In this document: piece by piece, positions 1-7,729 of the stretch | Layout of the letters: every line of letters begins with the position of its first letter | Position numbering within the stretch: position 1 is the stretch's first letter | Source: Clostridia bacterium | GTDB lineage: Bacteria; Bacillota; Clostridia; Oscillospirales; Acutalibacteraceae | Length of the DNA: 44,285 bases | Assembly (NCBI GenBank): GCA_017428085.1 | Contig: JAFRRP010000041.1 | Span: 1-44,285 of the forward strand | Reading direction: 5' to 3' | The notes under the pieces: model-generated | Seen by the model: only the letters and a program-made list of their open reading frames with translations | What the model was told of the DNA's origin: nothing | The model's database searches: none | Program-made: the position numbers and the translations under genes

Positions 1-1
1 C

Positions 2-172
2 AAAGCGGCGGAAGAAGCCGCCAGACTGGAAGCGGAGCGCAAGGCCGCGGAAGAAGCCGCAAAGCTGGAAGCGGAGCGCAAGGCCGCGGAAGAAGCCGCC
101 AGACGCGCCGCCGAGGACAAGCCCAAGAAAGAGAGGAAGGGTCTGTTTGGATTATTTAATCGCCACTCATAA
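2..172 (+). CDS. C-terminal end of an Ala/Glu/Lys-rich coiled-coil protein (5' end outside window)
   Basis: An open frame enters from the left edge and stops at TAA 170-172, giving the last 56 residues of a protein. The visible part is almost entirely Ala, Glu, Lys and Arg in a 13-residue repeat (consensus AAEEAARLEAERK, three copies), which predicts a long charged helix or coiled coil. It ends in a short basic and then hydrophobic tail, KKERKGLFGLFNRHS. The reading frame overlaps the start of rdgB by 26 bases, so the two are probably translationally coupled and in one operon. The family cannot be identified from this fragment. The repeat composition alone would fit many unrelated proteins, so no function is assigned. 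Confidence 0.75.
   Translation, partial: KAAEEAARLEAERKAAEEAAKLEAERKAAEEAARRAAEDKPKKERKGLFGLFNRHS
5..121 (+). repeat. Three tandem 39-bp repeats coding AAEEAA(R/K)LEAERK
   Basis: Units lie at 5-43, 44-82 and 83-121. The first two are nearly identical at DNA level and the third diverges at its end. The array may continue upstream of the window. Such near-identical coding repeats can expand and contract by slippage or recombination. Confidence 0.8.
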
Positions 173-740
173 TATGAAAAAGCGCGAGGAGCTGCAGCGC
201 ATCCTCGCCCCTCTCGGCGTCAACGTGGTGCTGGCCTCCGAGATCGGCGTCACGCTGACGGAGGTGGAGGAGACCGGCGAGACCTTTGAGGAAAACGCGC
301 TGCTGAAGGCGGTTTCCGGCTGCCGGGACGCGGGGATCCCCTGTGTGGCGGACGATTCCGGCCTGTGCGTGGATGCGCTGGGCGGCCGCCCGGGCGTGTA
401 TTCCGCCCGCTATTGCGGCGAGGATACGCCCTACCCCGAAAAGATGGCTCATCTGATCGCGGAGCTGGACGGCGTGCCGGAGGACAAGCGGACCGCGCGG
501 TTCGTCAGCGTGGCGGCCTGCGCCTTCCCGAACGGGACCTCCTTTACCGTGCGCGGCACGTGCGAGGGGCACATCGGCTATGAGCAGCGGGGCGACAACG
601 GCTTCGGGTTCGACCCCGTCTTCATGGTGGGCGACCGTTCCTTCGCGGAGTTGTCCGCCGCCGAAAAGGACGCGATCAGCCACCGGGGCAACTCCCTGCG
701 TAAGCTTTCGGAAAAACTGAAAGAGATCATCAACAACTGA
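147..740 (+). CDS. rdgB: XTP/dITP diphosphatase (RdgB/HAM1 family)
   Basis: Cytosolic house-cleaning pyrophosphatase that hydrolyses non-canonical purine triphosphates (XTP, dITP, ITP) to monophosphates, keeping them out of DNA and RNA. The 197 residues match the family length. Seen: the N-terminal substrate motif ATHNMKKREEL, the central ADDSGLCVDALGGRPGVYSARY, and the C-terminal GFGFDPVF and SHRGNSLRKL blocks. The start is a TTG codon at 147, with AGGAAGGG at 134-141 five bases upstream; the first ATG (codon 10) would cut into the ATHN motif. It overlaps the preceding gene by 26 bases and is followed 13 bases later by yhbY, indicating one operon. Confidence 0.96.
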   Translation: MDYLIATHNMKKREELQRILAPLGVNVVLASEIGVTLTEVEETGETFEENALLKAVSGCRDAGIPCVADDSGLCVDALGGRPGVYSARYCGEDTPYPEKMAHLIAELDGVPEDKRTARFVSVAACAFPNGTSFTVRGTCEGHIGYEQRGDNGFGFDPVFMVGDRSFAELSAAEKDAISHRGNSLRKLSEKLKEIINN

Positions 741-753
741 GGAGATTTATCGT

Positions 754-1161
754 ATGACAAGCAAAGAACGGGCCGCGCTGCGGGCGCAGGCCAACGGCCT
801 TGAAGTGCTGTTCCAGGTGGGCAAGGGCGGCATCTCCGACGCGCTGATCGAGCAGACCGACGGCGCGCTGCGTACCCGGGAGCTCATCAAGCTGCGGGTG
901 CTGACGGAGACCTCGCCCGTCACCGCCAGAGAGGCCGCGGAGGCGCTGGCGGAAGCCACGAACGCCGAGGTGGTGCAGGTGATCGGCGGCGTGATGGTGC
1001 TGTACCGGTACAACCCCAAGCTGCACGAGGAAAAAAAGAAGATCCCGGTGAAAAAGGCCGCGCCGAAAAAGGACCGCTACGAGCGCGTACAGCTCAAAAA
1101 GAAATCCCCGTTTGAGGACAAAAAGGGCCGCGACAAGCGCATTGTGAAAAAGGCGAAATGA
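754..1161 (+). CDS. yhbY: YhbY-type CRM-domain RNA-binding protein
   Basis: Small RNA-binding protein of the CRS1/YhbY family, associated with large ribosomal subunit assembly. Residues 1-95 form the CRM domain (LRAQANGLEVLFQVGKGGIS, with the conserved GKGG loop, and VVQVIGGVMVLYRYNP at its end). Residues 96-135 are a Lys/Arg-rich tail, typical of clostridial versions, that probably adds RNA affinity. GAGGAGA precedes the ATG. The stop overlaps the start of yqeK in an ATGA arrangement, implying coupled translation. Confidence 0.93.
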   Translation: MTSKERAALRAQANGLEVLFQVGKGGISDALIEQTDGALRTRELIKLRVLTETSPVTAREAAEALAEATNAEVVQVIGGVMVLYRYNPKLHEEKKKIPVKKAAPKKDRYERVQLKKKSPFEDKKGRDKRIVKKAK

Positions 1162-1742
1162 ACGAGGCAATACTGTTACAGGATATCCGCGCGCGGCTGT
1201 CGGACCACCGGTACGAGCACTCCTTACAGGTGGCGAAAACGGCGGTGGAGCTGGCGGACCGCTACGGCGGCGACCGGGAGCAGATGCGTCTGGCAGGACT
1301 CATGCACGACGTGCTGAAGGAGCAGCCCAAAGACGAGGCGCTGGCGTTTTTCGCCGCCCACGGTGTCACCCTTACCCCGGTGGAACGCAGCGCGCCTAAG
1401 CTCTGGCACGCCATGGCGGGCGCGATCTACCTGAAGGAGACCTACGATTTTCCGGACGGGATCGTCACCGCCGTGCGCTACCATACCACCGGGCGGGAGA
1501 ATATGACGCTGGGGGAGAAGATCCTCTTCATCGCGGATTTCATCTCCGCGGACCGGGATTACCCCGGCGTGGACGACATGCGCGAACGGGCGAAGGTTTC
1601 GCTGGAATACGCCATGGAGGAAGGTCTGCGGTTCACGATCTATGAGTTGAGTGAAAAGTGCAGACCGATCCATCCGGACACCGTGGCGTGTTATAATCAG
1701 ATTGTATTACTTCGCCCTAAAAACAGTTTTTTAGCGAAGTGA
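1158..1742 (+). CDS. yqeK: YqeK family HD-domain hydrolase (diadenosine tetraphosphatase type)
   Basis: HD-domain metal-dependent hydrolase. Characterised family members split Ap4A symmetrically into ADP. Metal ligands are visible in order: H in YEHSLQVAK, the HD pair in GLMHDVLKE, H in KLWHAMAG, H in VRYHTTG and D in FIADFISADR. Length (194 residues) is normal. The ATG overlaps the yhbY stop by four bases. In most Firmicutes nadD sits directly before yqeK; here it is absent and yhbY is the direct neighbour. The gene ends in a run of T and A at 1727-1740, after which a REPIN-like element separates it from rsfS. Confidence 0.93.
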   Translation: MNEAILLQDIRARLSDHRYEHSLQVAKTAVELADRYGGDREQMRLAGLMHDVLKEQPKDEALAFFAAHGVTLTPVERSAPKLWHAMAGAIYLKETYDFPDGIVTAVRYHTTGRENMTLGEKILFIADFISADRDYPGVDDMRERAKVSLEYAMEEGLRFTIYELSEKCRPIHPDTVACYNQIVLLRPKNSFLAK

Positions 1743-1795
1743 TACAAAGAATGATGCGACGCGATCACGATAAAGCGTTGACCTTTTTTTGCGGC

Positions 1796-1949
1796 AGCGC
1801 GGCACCTCAGTGCCGCTTTCGGCGGAATGCAACTTGTTGAACGGACCGTTGTTCCAATCGTCCGTTTCCCTTACGTCATAAGCGTTTCCTTGCCGAACCG
1901 TCTGTCTGATAGGTTGTTTATGTCAATAGCGGCACTGAGGTGCCGCGCT
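1796..1949. repeat. REPIN-like element, copy A
   Basis: A perfect 22-base inverted repeat (1796-1817 and 1928-1949) bounds about 110 bases of unique sequence. Each end is itself a hairpin, GCGGCAC-CTCA-GTGCCGC. On the bottom strand the right end reads GTAGC followed by the hairpin, the layout of bacterial REP sequences. The same ends recur at 4854-5005 and in part at 40469-40487. The element lies between yqeK and rsfS and probably interrupts what is elsewhere one operon, or is transcribed as a hairpin within it. Confidence 0.85.
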
Positions 1950-1992
1950 ACCGATATTTGAACAGAAAAAGAGATAATGAAAGGATATCATT

Positions 1993-2334
1993 ATGGATAA
2001 AAAATTACAGACCATCGTAAAAGCCCTTGACGACAAAAAGGCGGAGGATATCACCGTCTTGAAGGTCGGCAGCCTCACCATCGTGGCGGATTATTTCGTC
2101 ATCGCGGCGGGCACCTCCAACACCCACGTGCGGGCGCTGGCCGACGAGGTGGAATTCAAAATGGACGAGGCGGGCTTCAAGCCCCGCCAGATCGAGGGCA
2201 AGGCCACCGGCTGGATCCTGCTGGACTATCACGACGTGGTGGTACACGTCTTTATGAAGGACCAGCGGGAATACTACAACCTCGAAAAGCTTTGGGCGGA
2301 CGCGCAGGAGGTGGATTGGAAAGAATTTCTGTGA
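1993..2334 (+). CDS. rsfS: Ribosomal silencing factor RsfS
   Basis: RsfS (YbeB/Iojap family) binds ribosomal protein uL14 and blocks joining of the 30S and 50S subunits when nutrients are short. The 113 residues cover the whole domain: the family core ADYFVIAAGTSNTHVRALAD, the segment RQIEGKATGWILLDYHDVVV and the C-terminal YYNLEKLWADA. AAAGGAT lies nine bases before the ATG. It normally follows yqeK directly in Firmicutes; the 250-base gap here holds REPIN-like copy A. Confidence 0.96.
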   Translation: MDKKLQTIVKALDDKKAEDITVLKVGSLTIVADYFVIAAGTSNTHVRALADEVEFKMDEAGFKPRQIEGKATGWILLDYHDVVVHVFMKDQREYYNLEKLWADAQEVDWKEFL

Positions 2335-2425
2335 GATTCTTTCAGTCGGAGGATAATCACCCATTCCCCGCGATCCCATATACTGTTATGAAACGCATAT
2401 TCCGTTGAGAAAGGAAGGTTCACTC

Positions 2426-3181
2426 TTGACGATCTCCATTGACAACATCCCGGTCAACTATTATGTCTTGGGACCGGATTCGGACGAGGCGGTGGTGATG
2501 CTGCACGGCTGGGGCGCGAACGCCGAGCTGTTCCGCAACTCAGCGACGGTCATCGCCGCGAAATACAAAACCGTGGCGCTCGATTTCCCCGGCTTCGGTC
2601 AGACGCCGGAGCCGCCGGGCGAGTGGACGGTGGACGACTACACCGATTTCACCATCGGTTTTATCGAAGCGCTGGGGCTGAAAAAGGTGATCCTGCTGGG
2701 CCACTCCTTCGGCGGGCGGGTCATCATCAAGACGGCCAACCGCGAAAGCCTGCCCTTTGCGATCAGCAAGATCATTTTGGTGGATTCCGCCGGCATCCGC
2801 CCGGAGAAATCCGCCGAGCAAAAGATGAAGGAAAACGTCAGCAAATTCGGCAAAAAGCTGCTGTCCGGTTCCCCGAAGCTGCTGAATAAACTGCAGTCCA
2901 TGACCGGCTCGCAGGATTACCGCGACGCCTCGCCTTTGATGCGGCGCATTCTCGTCAACGTGGTCAACGAGGACCTGAAGGACCTGCTGCCCAACGTCAA
3001 ACCGTCCACACTGCTGATCTGGGGGACCGCCGATACCGCCACGCCCCTGTCCGACGCCAAGCTGATGGAACAGCTGCTCCCGGACGCGGGCCTTGCCGAG
3101 ATCCCCGGCGTGGGACATTATTCCTTCCTTGAAAATCCCGTGCTGTTCAACGCGATCATTTCTTCATTCCTGAAGCTGTAA
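2426..3181 (+). CDS. Alpha/beta-hydrolase
   Basis: Alpha/beta-hydrolase fold enzyme, about 251 residues, with no export signal. Seen: oxyanion-hole motif HGWGAN near residue 27, nucleophile elbow GHSFGG (Ser near residue 92), acid in IWGTADTATP and base in GVGHYSF, so the catalytic triad is complete. A lid segment (roughly residues 125-180, rich in Lys and Leu) lies between strands 6 and 7. Substrate cannot be inferred. The frame is open from a TTG at 2405, but AAAGGAAGG at 2410-2418 is correctly placed for the TTG at 2426, so I choose that. It precedes the MurF-type gene on the same strand with a 51-base gap. Confidence 0.85.
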   Translation: MTISIDNIPVNYYVLGPDSDEAVVMLHGWGANAELFRNSATVIAAKYKTVALDFPGFGQTPEPPGEWTVDDYTDFTIGFIEALGLKKVILLGHSFGGRVIIKTANRESLPFAISKIILVDSAGIRPEKSAEQKMKENVSKFGKKLLSGSPKLLNKLQSMTGSQDYRDASPLMRRILVNVVNEDLKDLLPNVKPSTLLIWGTADTATPLSDAKLMEQLLPDAGLAEIPGVGHYSFLENPVLFNAIISSFLKL

Positions 3182-3187
3182 TTCTCT

Positions 3188-3215
3188 TACGACTTACGAC
3201 TCACGACTTTCGACT
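3188..3215 (+). repeat. Four 7-base tandem repeats (TACGACT type)
   Basis: Heptads TACGACT, TACGACT, CACGACT and TTCGACT follow one another in the 51-base gap before the MurF-type gene, ending 17 bases before its ATG. They resemble the 7-base arrays at 7069-7097 and 34044-34078 in period but not in exact sequence. Confidence 0.7.
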
Positions 3216-3232
3216 GATTCCGGAGGAATACT

Positions 3233-4807
3233 ATGGCTCCCTACTTACAGCTCCTCTTCGGGGCGATCACGCTGACCGCCATCTACGCGGTGTTCAAATC
3301 GCTCGTCTTCAACATGCACATGTTCCAGCTCAACGGCTACCGGTTTGATACCCACATGCACTGGCTGAAAAAGAACCTGGGCCGTTACGCGGTGGAATAC
3401 ATCGTCTTCGCGCTGTCCTTCACGGGGCTGATCCGCAAAGAGTCCGTCATGGGATTCTGCGCGGCGGCGCTGTGGATCGCGGTGTTTGCCCTGCTGCCGG
3501 AAAACCGCCAGAAGGAGGCCAAAAAGCCGCTGGTGTATACGGCCCGCGTCAAGCGGATGATCGTCACCTGCTGCGTGCTGTTCGCCGCCGCGTTCGCCGG
3601 GGCGGTCTGCTGCCTCGCGTCGGACCGCAAGAACCTGGCGTTCCTTGTGATGGGCCTGCTGTGCGCGCTGACCCCGTGGTCGGTCCTGCTGGCCAACCTC
3701 ATCAACAAGCCCATGGAAAAGGGGATCAACCGCCACTATACCAACGACGCCAAGCGGATGCTGAAAAACAGCCCGGCGCTGGAGACCATCGGCATCACCG
3801 GCTCCTACGGCAAGACCAGCGTCAAGTTTTATCTGTATACCATCCTGCGGGCGTGGACGGATACCCTCGTCACGCCGGAGAGCTACAACACCCCCATGGG
3901 GATCGTCAAGACGATCCGCGGCTCGCTGAAGGCCACCGACAAGATCTTCCTGTGCGAGATGGGGGCCAAGTGGGTCGGAGACATCAAGGAGCTGTGCGAC
4001 ATCGTCCACCCGCGCCACGGCATCATCACGGCGCTGGGGGAGCAGCATCTGGAATCCTTCGGTTCCAAAGAGAACATCATCAAGACCAAATACGAGCTGG
4101 CGGACGCGCTGCCCGCGGACGGGCGGCTCTACGTCAACTGGGATAACGACGTGATCCGCGCCAACCCGCCGAAACGCCCGTTCATCAAGTACGGCACGCG
4201 GGAGGACTGCGACTACCGCGCCTGCGACATAAAAGTCACACCGCAGGGTACAGAATTCAAGGTGGTTTCCCCCGAGGGAACGGAAGAATTTGAGACCCGT
4301 CTGCTGGGCGGGCACAGCGTGGTGAATATCACCGGGGCCATCGCCGCCGCCAACGGCTTCGGCATGGCGCTTTCCGAAATGAAGCGCTACGTGCGCCGCA
4401 TCGAGGCGGTGCCCCACCGGATGCAGATCGTCAACAAGGGCGCGGTCACCATCATCGACGACGCCTTCAACTCCAACCCCGCGGGCTGCCGCGCGGCGCT
4501 TTCCACCTTAAAGCAGATGGACGGCGACCGCATCCTCGTCACCCCCGGCATGGTGGAGCTGGGCGGCAGGGAAGACGAGCTGAACGCGGAATTCGGCGCG
4601 TACGCGGCGGAGTGCTGCGACCGCATCGTGCTGGTGGGCGAAAAGCAGACCGCCGCCATCAAGCGCGGCGCGCTTTCCGCGGGCTTCCCGGAGGAAAAGC
4701 TGCACACCTTCGAGCAGTTCAAGGACGCCATGGCCTTCGTCTACGCGCAGAAGACGGAGAAAAAGGAGATCGTGCTGCTGGAAAACGACCTCCCCGACAA
4801 CTATTGA
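3233..4807 (+). CDS. murF: Membrane-anchored MurF-type Mur ligase
   Basis: Mur ligase that should join D-Ala-D-Ala to the UDP-MurNAc-tripeptide, completing the cytoplasmic peptidoglycan precursor. The ATP-binding P-loop is at about residues 186-196 (TGSYGKTSVKFY); further family motifs are CEMGAKWVGDI, TALGEQHLESFGS, the central PHRMQIV and DDAFNSNP, and VTPGMVELGG. Unlike classic MurF, the first 160 residues are not a substrate-binding domain but contain about four hydrophobic, probably membrane-spanning segments (near 5-25, 55-88, 107-125 and 130-150). The nearby downstream ddl makes the D-Ala-D-Ala substrate, which supports the MurF call over other Mur ligases. GGAGG lies seven bases before the ATG. 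Confidence 0.85.
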   Translation: MAPYLQLLFGAITLTAIYAVFKSLVFNMHMFQLNGYRFDTHMHWLKKNLGRYAVEYIVFALSFTGLIRKESVMGFCAAALWIAVFALLPENRQKEAKKPLVYTARVKRMIVTCCVLFAAAFAGAVCCLASDRKNLAFLVMGLLCALTPWSVLLANLINKPMEKGINRHYTNDAKRMLKNSPALETIGITGSYGKTSVKFYLYTILRAWTDTLVTPESYNTPMGIVKTIRGSLKATDKIFLCEMGAKWVGDIKELCDIVHPRHGIITALGEQHLESFGSKENIIKTKYELADALPADGRLYVNWDNDVIRANPPKRPFIKYGTREDCDYRACDIKVTPQGTEFKVVSPEGTEEFETRLLGGHSVVNITGAIAAANGFGMALSEMKRYVRRIEAVPHRMQIVNKGAVTIIDDAFNSNPAGCRAALSTLKQMDGDRILVTPGMVELGGREDELNAEFGAYAAECCDRIVLVGEKQTAAIKRGALSAGFPEEKLHTFEQFKDAMAFVYAQKTEKKEIVLLENDLPDNY

Positions 4808-4853
4808 TCAGAAGAGGTTTTTCTGTTTTGTGTGCGGCGGGAGATCCACGCCG

Positions 4854-5005
4854 TAGCGCGGCACCTCAGTGCCGCTGCAGATACAAGCAATCTTATTGAT
4901 GGATTGTCCGGATCTACGGCAGTTGCTTGTACAAGGAAAACTGTCAATATAAAAATCCGTTTCACAACTTACTTTTGCCAACAGCGGCACTGAGGTGCCG
5001 CGCTA
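4854..5005. repeat. REPIN-like element, copy B
   Basis: A perfect 23-base inverted repeat (4854-4876 and 4983-5005), identical to the ends of copy A and again containing the GCGGCAC-CTCA-GTGCCGC hairpin. The length (152 bases) nearly equals that of copy A, but the interiors show no obvious similarity. It ends 22 bases before the ddl start codon, so it lies in the likely ddl leader. Confidence 0.87.
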
Positions 5006-5027
5006 CATCTAACAGGAGATTCGACCG

Positions 5028-6239
5028 ATGAAACTGAAATTACTTGTCCTATTCGGCGGGAAATCCGTGGAGCACGAGGTTTCCGTCATTTCGGCGTTAC
5101 AGGCCGTCGCCTCCATGGACGCCGACAAATACGATATCATCCCGGTGTACATCACCAAGGAAAACGAGTTCTATACCGGCATGGAATGCAGCATGATCGA
5201 GGAATACAAGGATATCCCCGCGCTGCTGAAAAAGTCCACCCGCTGCGTGCTGATGAAGACCGACGGCGGCGTGAAGCTGCTGCGCTATCCGTTCAAGAAG
5301 TTCGGCAGCAGCGTCATTTCGGATATCGACGTGGCGTTCCCCATCGTCCACGGCACCAATGTGGAGGACGGCACGCTGCAGGGATACTTGAAGACCCTCG
5401 GCCTGCCCTTCGTGGGCTGCGACGTGACCGCCTCCGCCGTGGGCATGGATAAATACGTGATGAAGACCGTATTGAAGGACAACGATATCCCCGTGCTGGA
5501 CTGCCTGCGGTTCTACCTCTCCGATTACGACGACGCGGCGGCCATGATCAAAAAGTGCGAGGACCGCATCGGCTACCCCGTGATCGTCAAGCCGGTCAAC
5601 CTCGGTTCCAGCGTGGGCATCAGCGTGGCGCACAGCGCGGGCGAGCTGGAGGATTCCCTCGACCACGCCTTCAAGTTCGCCACCGTGGTGCTGGTGGAAC
5701 GCGCCATCACCAACCTCAAGGAGATCAACTGCTCCGTCTGCGGCGACACCTCCAAAGCGGAAGCCAGCGAGTGCGAGGCCCCCGCCAAGGCGGACGAGAT
5801 CCTCAGCTACGAGGATAAATACATGTCCGGCGGAGGCGGCAAAAAGGGCGGCAAGACCGGCGGCTCCAAGGGCATGGCGAGCCTTTCCCGCAAGATCCCG
5901 GCGGATATCTCCCCCGAACGGCGGGAGGAGATCCGTTCGTTGGCCGTCAAAGCATTTCAGGCGCTGGGCTGCAACGGCGTCTCCCGCATCGACTTCATGA
6001 TCGACCAGGACGAGGACAAGGTCTACCTCAACGAGATCAACACCATCCCCGGCTCCCTGTCCTTCTACCTGTGGGAGCCCCTCGGCGTGCCCTATAAGGA
6101 GCTGCTGGACCGCATGATCCAGCTGGCCCTCAAGCGCAAGCGCGAGGAGGACGCCATCACCTTCTCCTTTGAAAGCAACATTCTCAACATCGACCGTTCC
6201 TTCACCGGCGGCAGCAAAAACGGGAAATTGAAAGTATAA
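5028..6239 (+). CDS. ddl: D-alanine--D-alanine ligase
   Basis: ATP-grasp ligase that makes D-Ala-D-Ala for peptidoglycan. Seen: N-terminal LFGGKSVEHEVSVISA, PIVHGTNVEDGTLQGYL, PFVGCDVTASAVGMDK, the ATP-grasp segment YPVIVKPVNLGSSVGIS and the C-terminal metal site RIDFMI...YLNEINTIPG. Length is 403 residues against about 350-370 for typical enzymes. The extra length is a Gly/Lys-rich insert near residues 263-285 (SGGGGKKGGKTGGSKG), after EDKYM in the substrate-covering loop region, and a C-terminal tail. AGGAGA precedes the ATG. The next gene starts three bases after its stop. Confidence 0.95.
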   Translation: MKLKLLVLFGGKSVEHEVSVISALQAVASMDADKYDIIPVYITKENEFYTGMECSMIEEYKDIPALLKKSTRCVLMKTDGGVKLLRYPFKKFGSSVISDIDVAFPIVHGTNVEDGTLQGYLKTLGLPFVGCDVTASAVGMDKYVMKTVLKDNDIPVLDCLRFYLSDYDDAAAMIKKCEDRIGYPVIVKPVNLGSSVGISVAHSAGELEDSLDHAFKFATVVLVERAITNLKEINCSVCGDTSKAEASECEAPAKADEILSYEDKYMSGGGGKKGGKTGGSKGMASLSRKIPADISPERREEIRSLAVKAFQALGCNGVSRIDFMIDQDEDKVYLNEINTIPGSLSFYLWEPLGVPYKELLDRMIQLALKRKREEDAITFSFESNILNIDRSFTGGSKNGKLKV

Positions 6240-6242
6240 AGA

Positions 6243-7031
6243 ATGGCACGTTTCTGTACCCTCTGTTCCTCTTCTTCGGGGAACGCCACCTACATCGGCA
6301 CCGCGTCCTACGGCATCCTGATCGACGCGGGGCTCAACTGCAAACAGCTTACGCTGGCGATGAACCGCGCCGGGATCGACCCGGACGCGGTCAAGGCGGT
6401 GTTTGTCACCCACGAGCACGGCGACCACACCGGCGCGCTGAAGGTGTTCGCCGCGAAAAACAAGCTGCCCGTGTACGCCACCGGCGGCACGCTGGCGGGA
6501 TTGGCCAACGAAGGGCTGCTGGACGGCCGCTTCCCCCACGAAAAGCTCCTGCCGCGGGGCGTCGATATCGGCGATATCCACGTGTCCTATTTCCACACCT
6601 CCCACGACGCCAAGGAGAGCTGCGGCTACCGGGTGGAGCTGCCGGACCGCACCATCGGCGTCGCCACCGACACTGGGAAAATGACCGGCGAGATCCTGCG
6701 GGGGCTGGCGGGCTGCGATCTGGTGCTGCTGGAATCCAACTACGACGAGGATATGCTGGATTTCGGCCCCTATCCGCTGCCGCTGAAGGCCCGTATCCGC
6801 TCCGATATCGGGCATCTGTCCAATGACGCGTGCGCCGAAACGGTCTGCGAGCTGCTGGAAAGTAACGTACGGCGGTTCGTGCTGGGGCATCTGAGCCAAC
6901 AGAACAACACCCCCGACCGTGCCTTTTCCTGCACCCACGCCGCGCTGAAACGCCTCGGTGCCGTGCAGGACCGGGACTACACCCTGCAGATCGCCCCGGT
7001 GCGGGAGATGGAACGGTTTTTGATCCTGTAA
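6243..7031 (+). CDS. WalJ/YycJ-type metallo-beta-lactamase-fold hydrolase
   Basis: MBL-fold metal-dependent hydrolase, 262 residues. The metal-binding signature THEHGDH is at about residues 57-63; later ligands are H in YFHTSHDA, D in ATDTGKM and H in LGHLSQQNN. The overall pattern, starting CTLCSSSSGNATYIG, matches the YycJ/WalJ group, proposed to act as a 5'-exonuclease and linked to cell-wall control through the WalKR locus in Bacilli. No WalKR genes are visible here. It has no good ribosome site of its own and starts three bases after ddl, so translational coupling is likely. Substrate is not determined. Confidence 0.88.
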   Translation: MARFCTLCSSSSGNATYIGTASYGILIDAGLNCKQLTLAMNRAGIDPDAVKAVFVTHEHGDHTGALKVFAAKNKLPVYATGGTLAGLANEGLLDGRFPHEKLLPRGVDIGDIHVSYFHTSHDAKESCGYRVELPDRTIGVATDTGKMTGEILRGLAGCDLVLLESNYDEDMLDFGPYPLPLKARIRSDIGHLSNDACAETVCELLESNVRRFVLGHLSQQNNTPDRAFSCTHAALKRLGAVQDRDYTLQIAPVREMERFLIL

Positions 7032-7040
7032 AACAGGGAA

Positions 7041-7215
7041 TTGTCGCGCTGACGCTAAAAGAAAAAAGAAGACTGAAGACTGAAAAATGAAGAATATCGG
7101 AAAACACTTTGTGTTTTGATTATAAAATTGTAAGGGCGAAAGCCTTTCCGATATTGTTCATTATTCATTTTTAAGTTTTCAGTATTCATTTAGGTTTGTC
7201 GGGCATCAGCCCGAC
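7041..7215. repeat. Composite element of heptad repeats in a long inverted repeat
   Basis: The left end 7041-7055 (TTGTCGCGCTGACGC) is the exact reverse complement of 34157-34171. Left arm: heptads GACTGAA, GACTGAA, AAATGAA from 7071, then AATATCGGAAA (7093-7103). Right arm: TTTCCGATATT (7145-7155), then a degenerate complement of the heptads to about 7187. A small hairpin AAAACAC-TTT-GTGTTTT (7101-7117) lies in the centre. The right end is a strong 11-bp hairpin, GTTTGTCGGGC-ATCA-GCCCGACAAAC (7194-7219). The whole fills the gap between the MBL gene and rlmH. Confidence 0.7.
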
Positions 7216-7246
7216 AAACTCCAATTTGTATCAGAGAACAAAGAAT

Positions 7247-7729
7247 ATGCTGAACGTCACCATCCTCTGCGTGGGCAGGCTGAAGGACGCCTTTTATGAG
7301 GACGCCGCCAAAGAGTACGGCAAGCGCCTGACCGCCTACGCCAAAGTGAATACCGTGGAGATCAAAGCCGCCGACCTGCCGCAGGAGCCGTCGGAGGCGG
7401 AGATTCGCGCCGCGCTGGAAAAAGAGGGCGCGGAGATATTGAAAAAGATCCCCTCCGGCGCAAGGATCGTCGCCCTGTGCGTGGAGGGGAAGTTATATTC
7501 CTCGGAGGAGCTGGCGGCCGACTTCACCGCCGCCGCCAACGCGGGCACGTCGCATATCGTTTTTATCATCGGCGGGTCCTATGGGCTGTCCGAAACGGTC
7601 AAGCGGGCGGCCCACGCGCGGCTGTCCATGTCCCGCATGACCTTTCCGCACCGCCTTGCCCGGGTGATGCTGCTGGAACAGATCTACCGTGCCTGCAAGA
7701 TCAACGCGGGGGAGAAATATCATAAATAA
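7247..7729 (+). CDS. rlmH: 23S rRNA (pseudouridine-1915-N3)-methyltransferase RlmH
   Basis: SPOUT-fold methyltransferase that N3-methylates pseudouridine 1915 in helix 69 of 23S rRNA, using S-adenosylmethionine. The 160 residues match the family. Seen: N-terminal VTILCVGRLKDAFYEDAAKEY, the SAM-knot motif FIIGGSYGLSE and the C-terminal MTFPHRLARVMLLEQIYRA and GEKYHK ending. The frame is open from a TTG upstream, but those codons fall in the hairpin at 7194-7219; the ATG at 7247 begins the conserved region. The upstream gap is occupied by the composite repeat element. Following the WalJ-type gene is the common Firmicutes order. Confidence 0.95.
   Translation: MLNVTILCVGRLKDAFYEDAAKEYGKRLTAYAKVNTVEIKAADLPQEPSEAEIRAALEKEGAEILKKIPSGARIVALCVEGKLYSSEELAADFTAAANAGTSHIVFIIGGSYGLSETVKRAAHARLSMSRMTFPHRLARVMLLEQIYRACKINAGEKYHK

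Noticed and set aside
5097..6938. 613-codon minus-strand open frame across ddl and the MBL gene
   Set aside because: Antisense to two conserved genes with intact motifs; composition is that of a shadow frame.
7041..7215. Insertion-sequence remnant between the MBL gene and rlmH
   Set aside because: No transposase fragment or target-site duplication is seen; the structure is a repeat array, better described as a short dispersed element.
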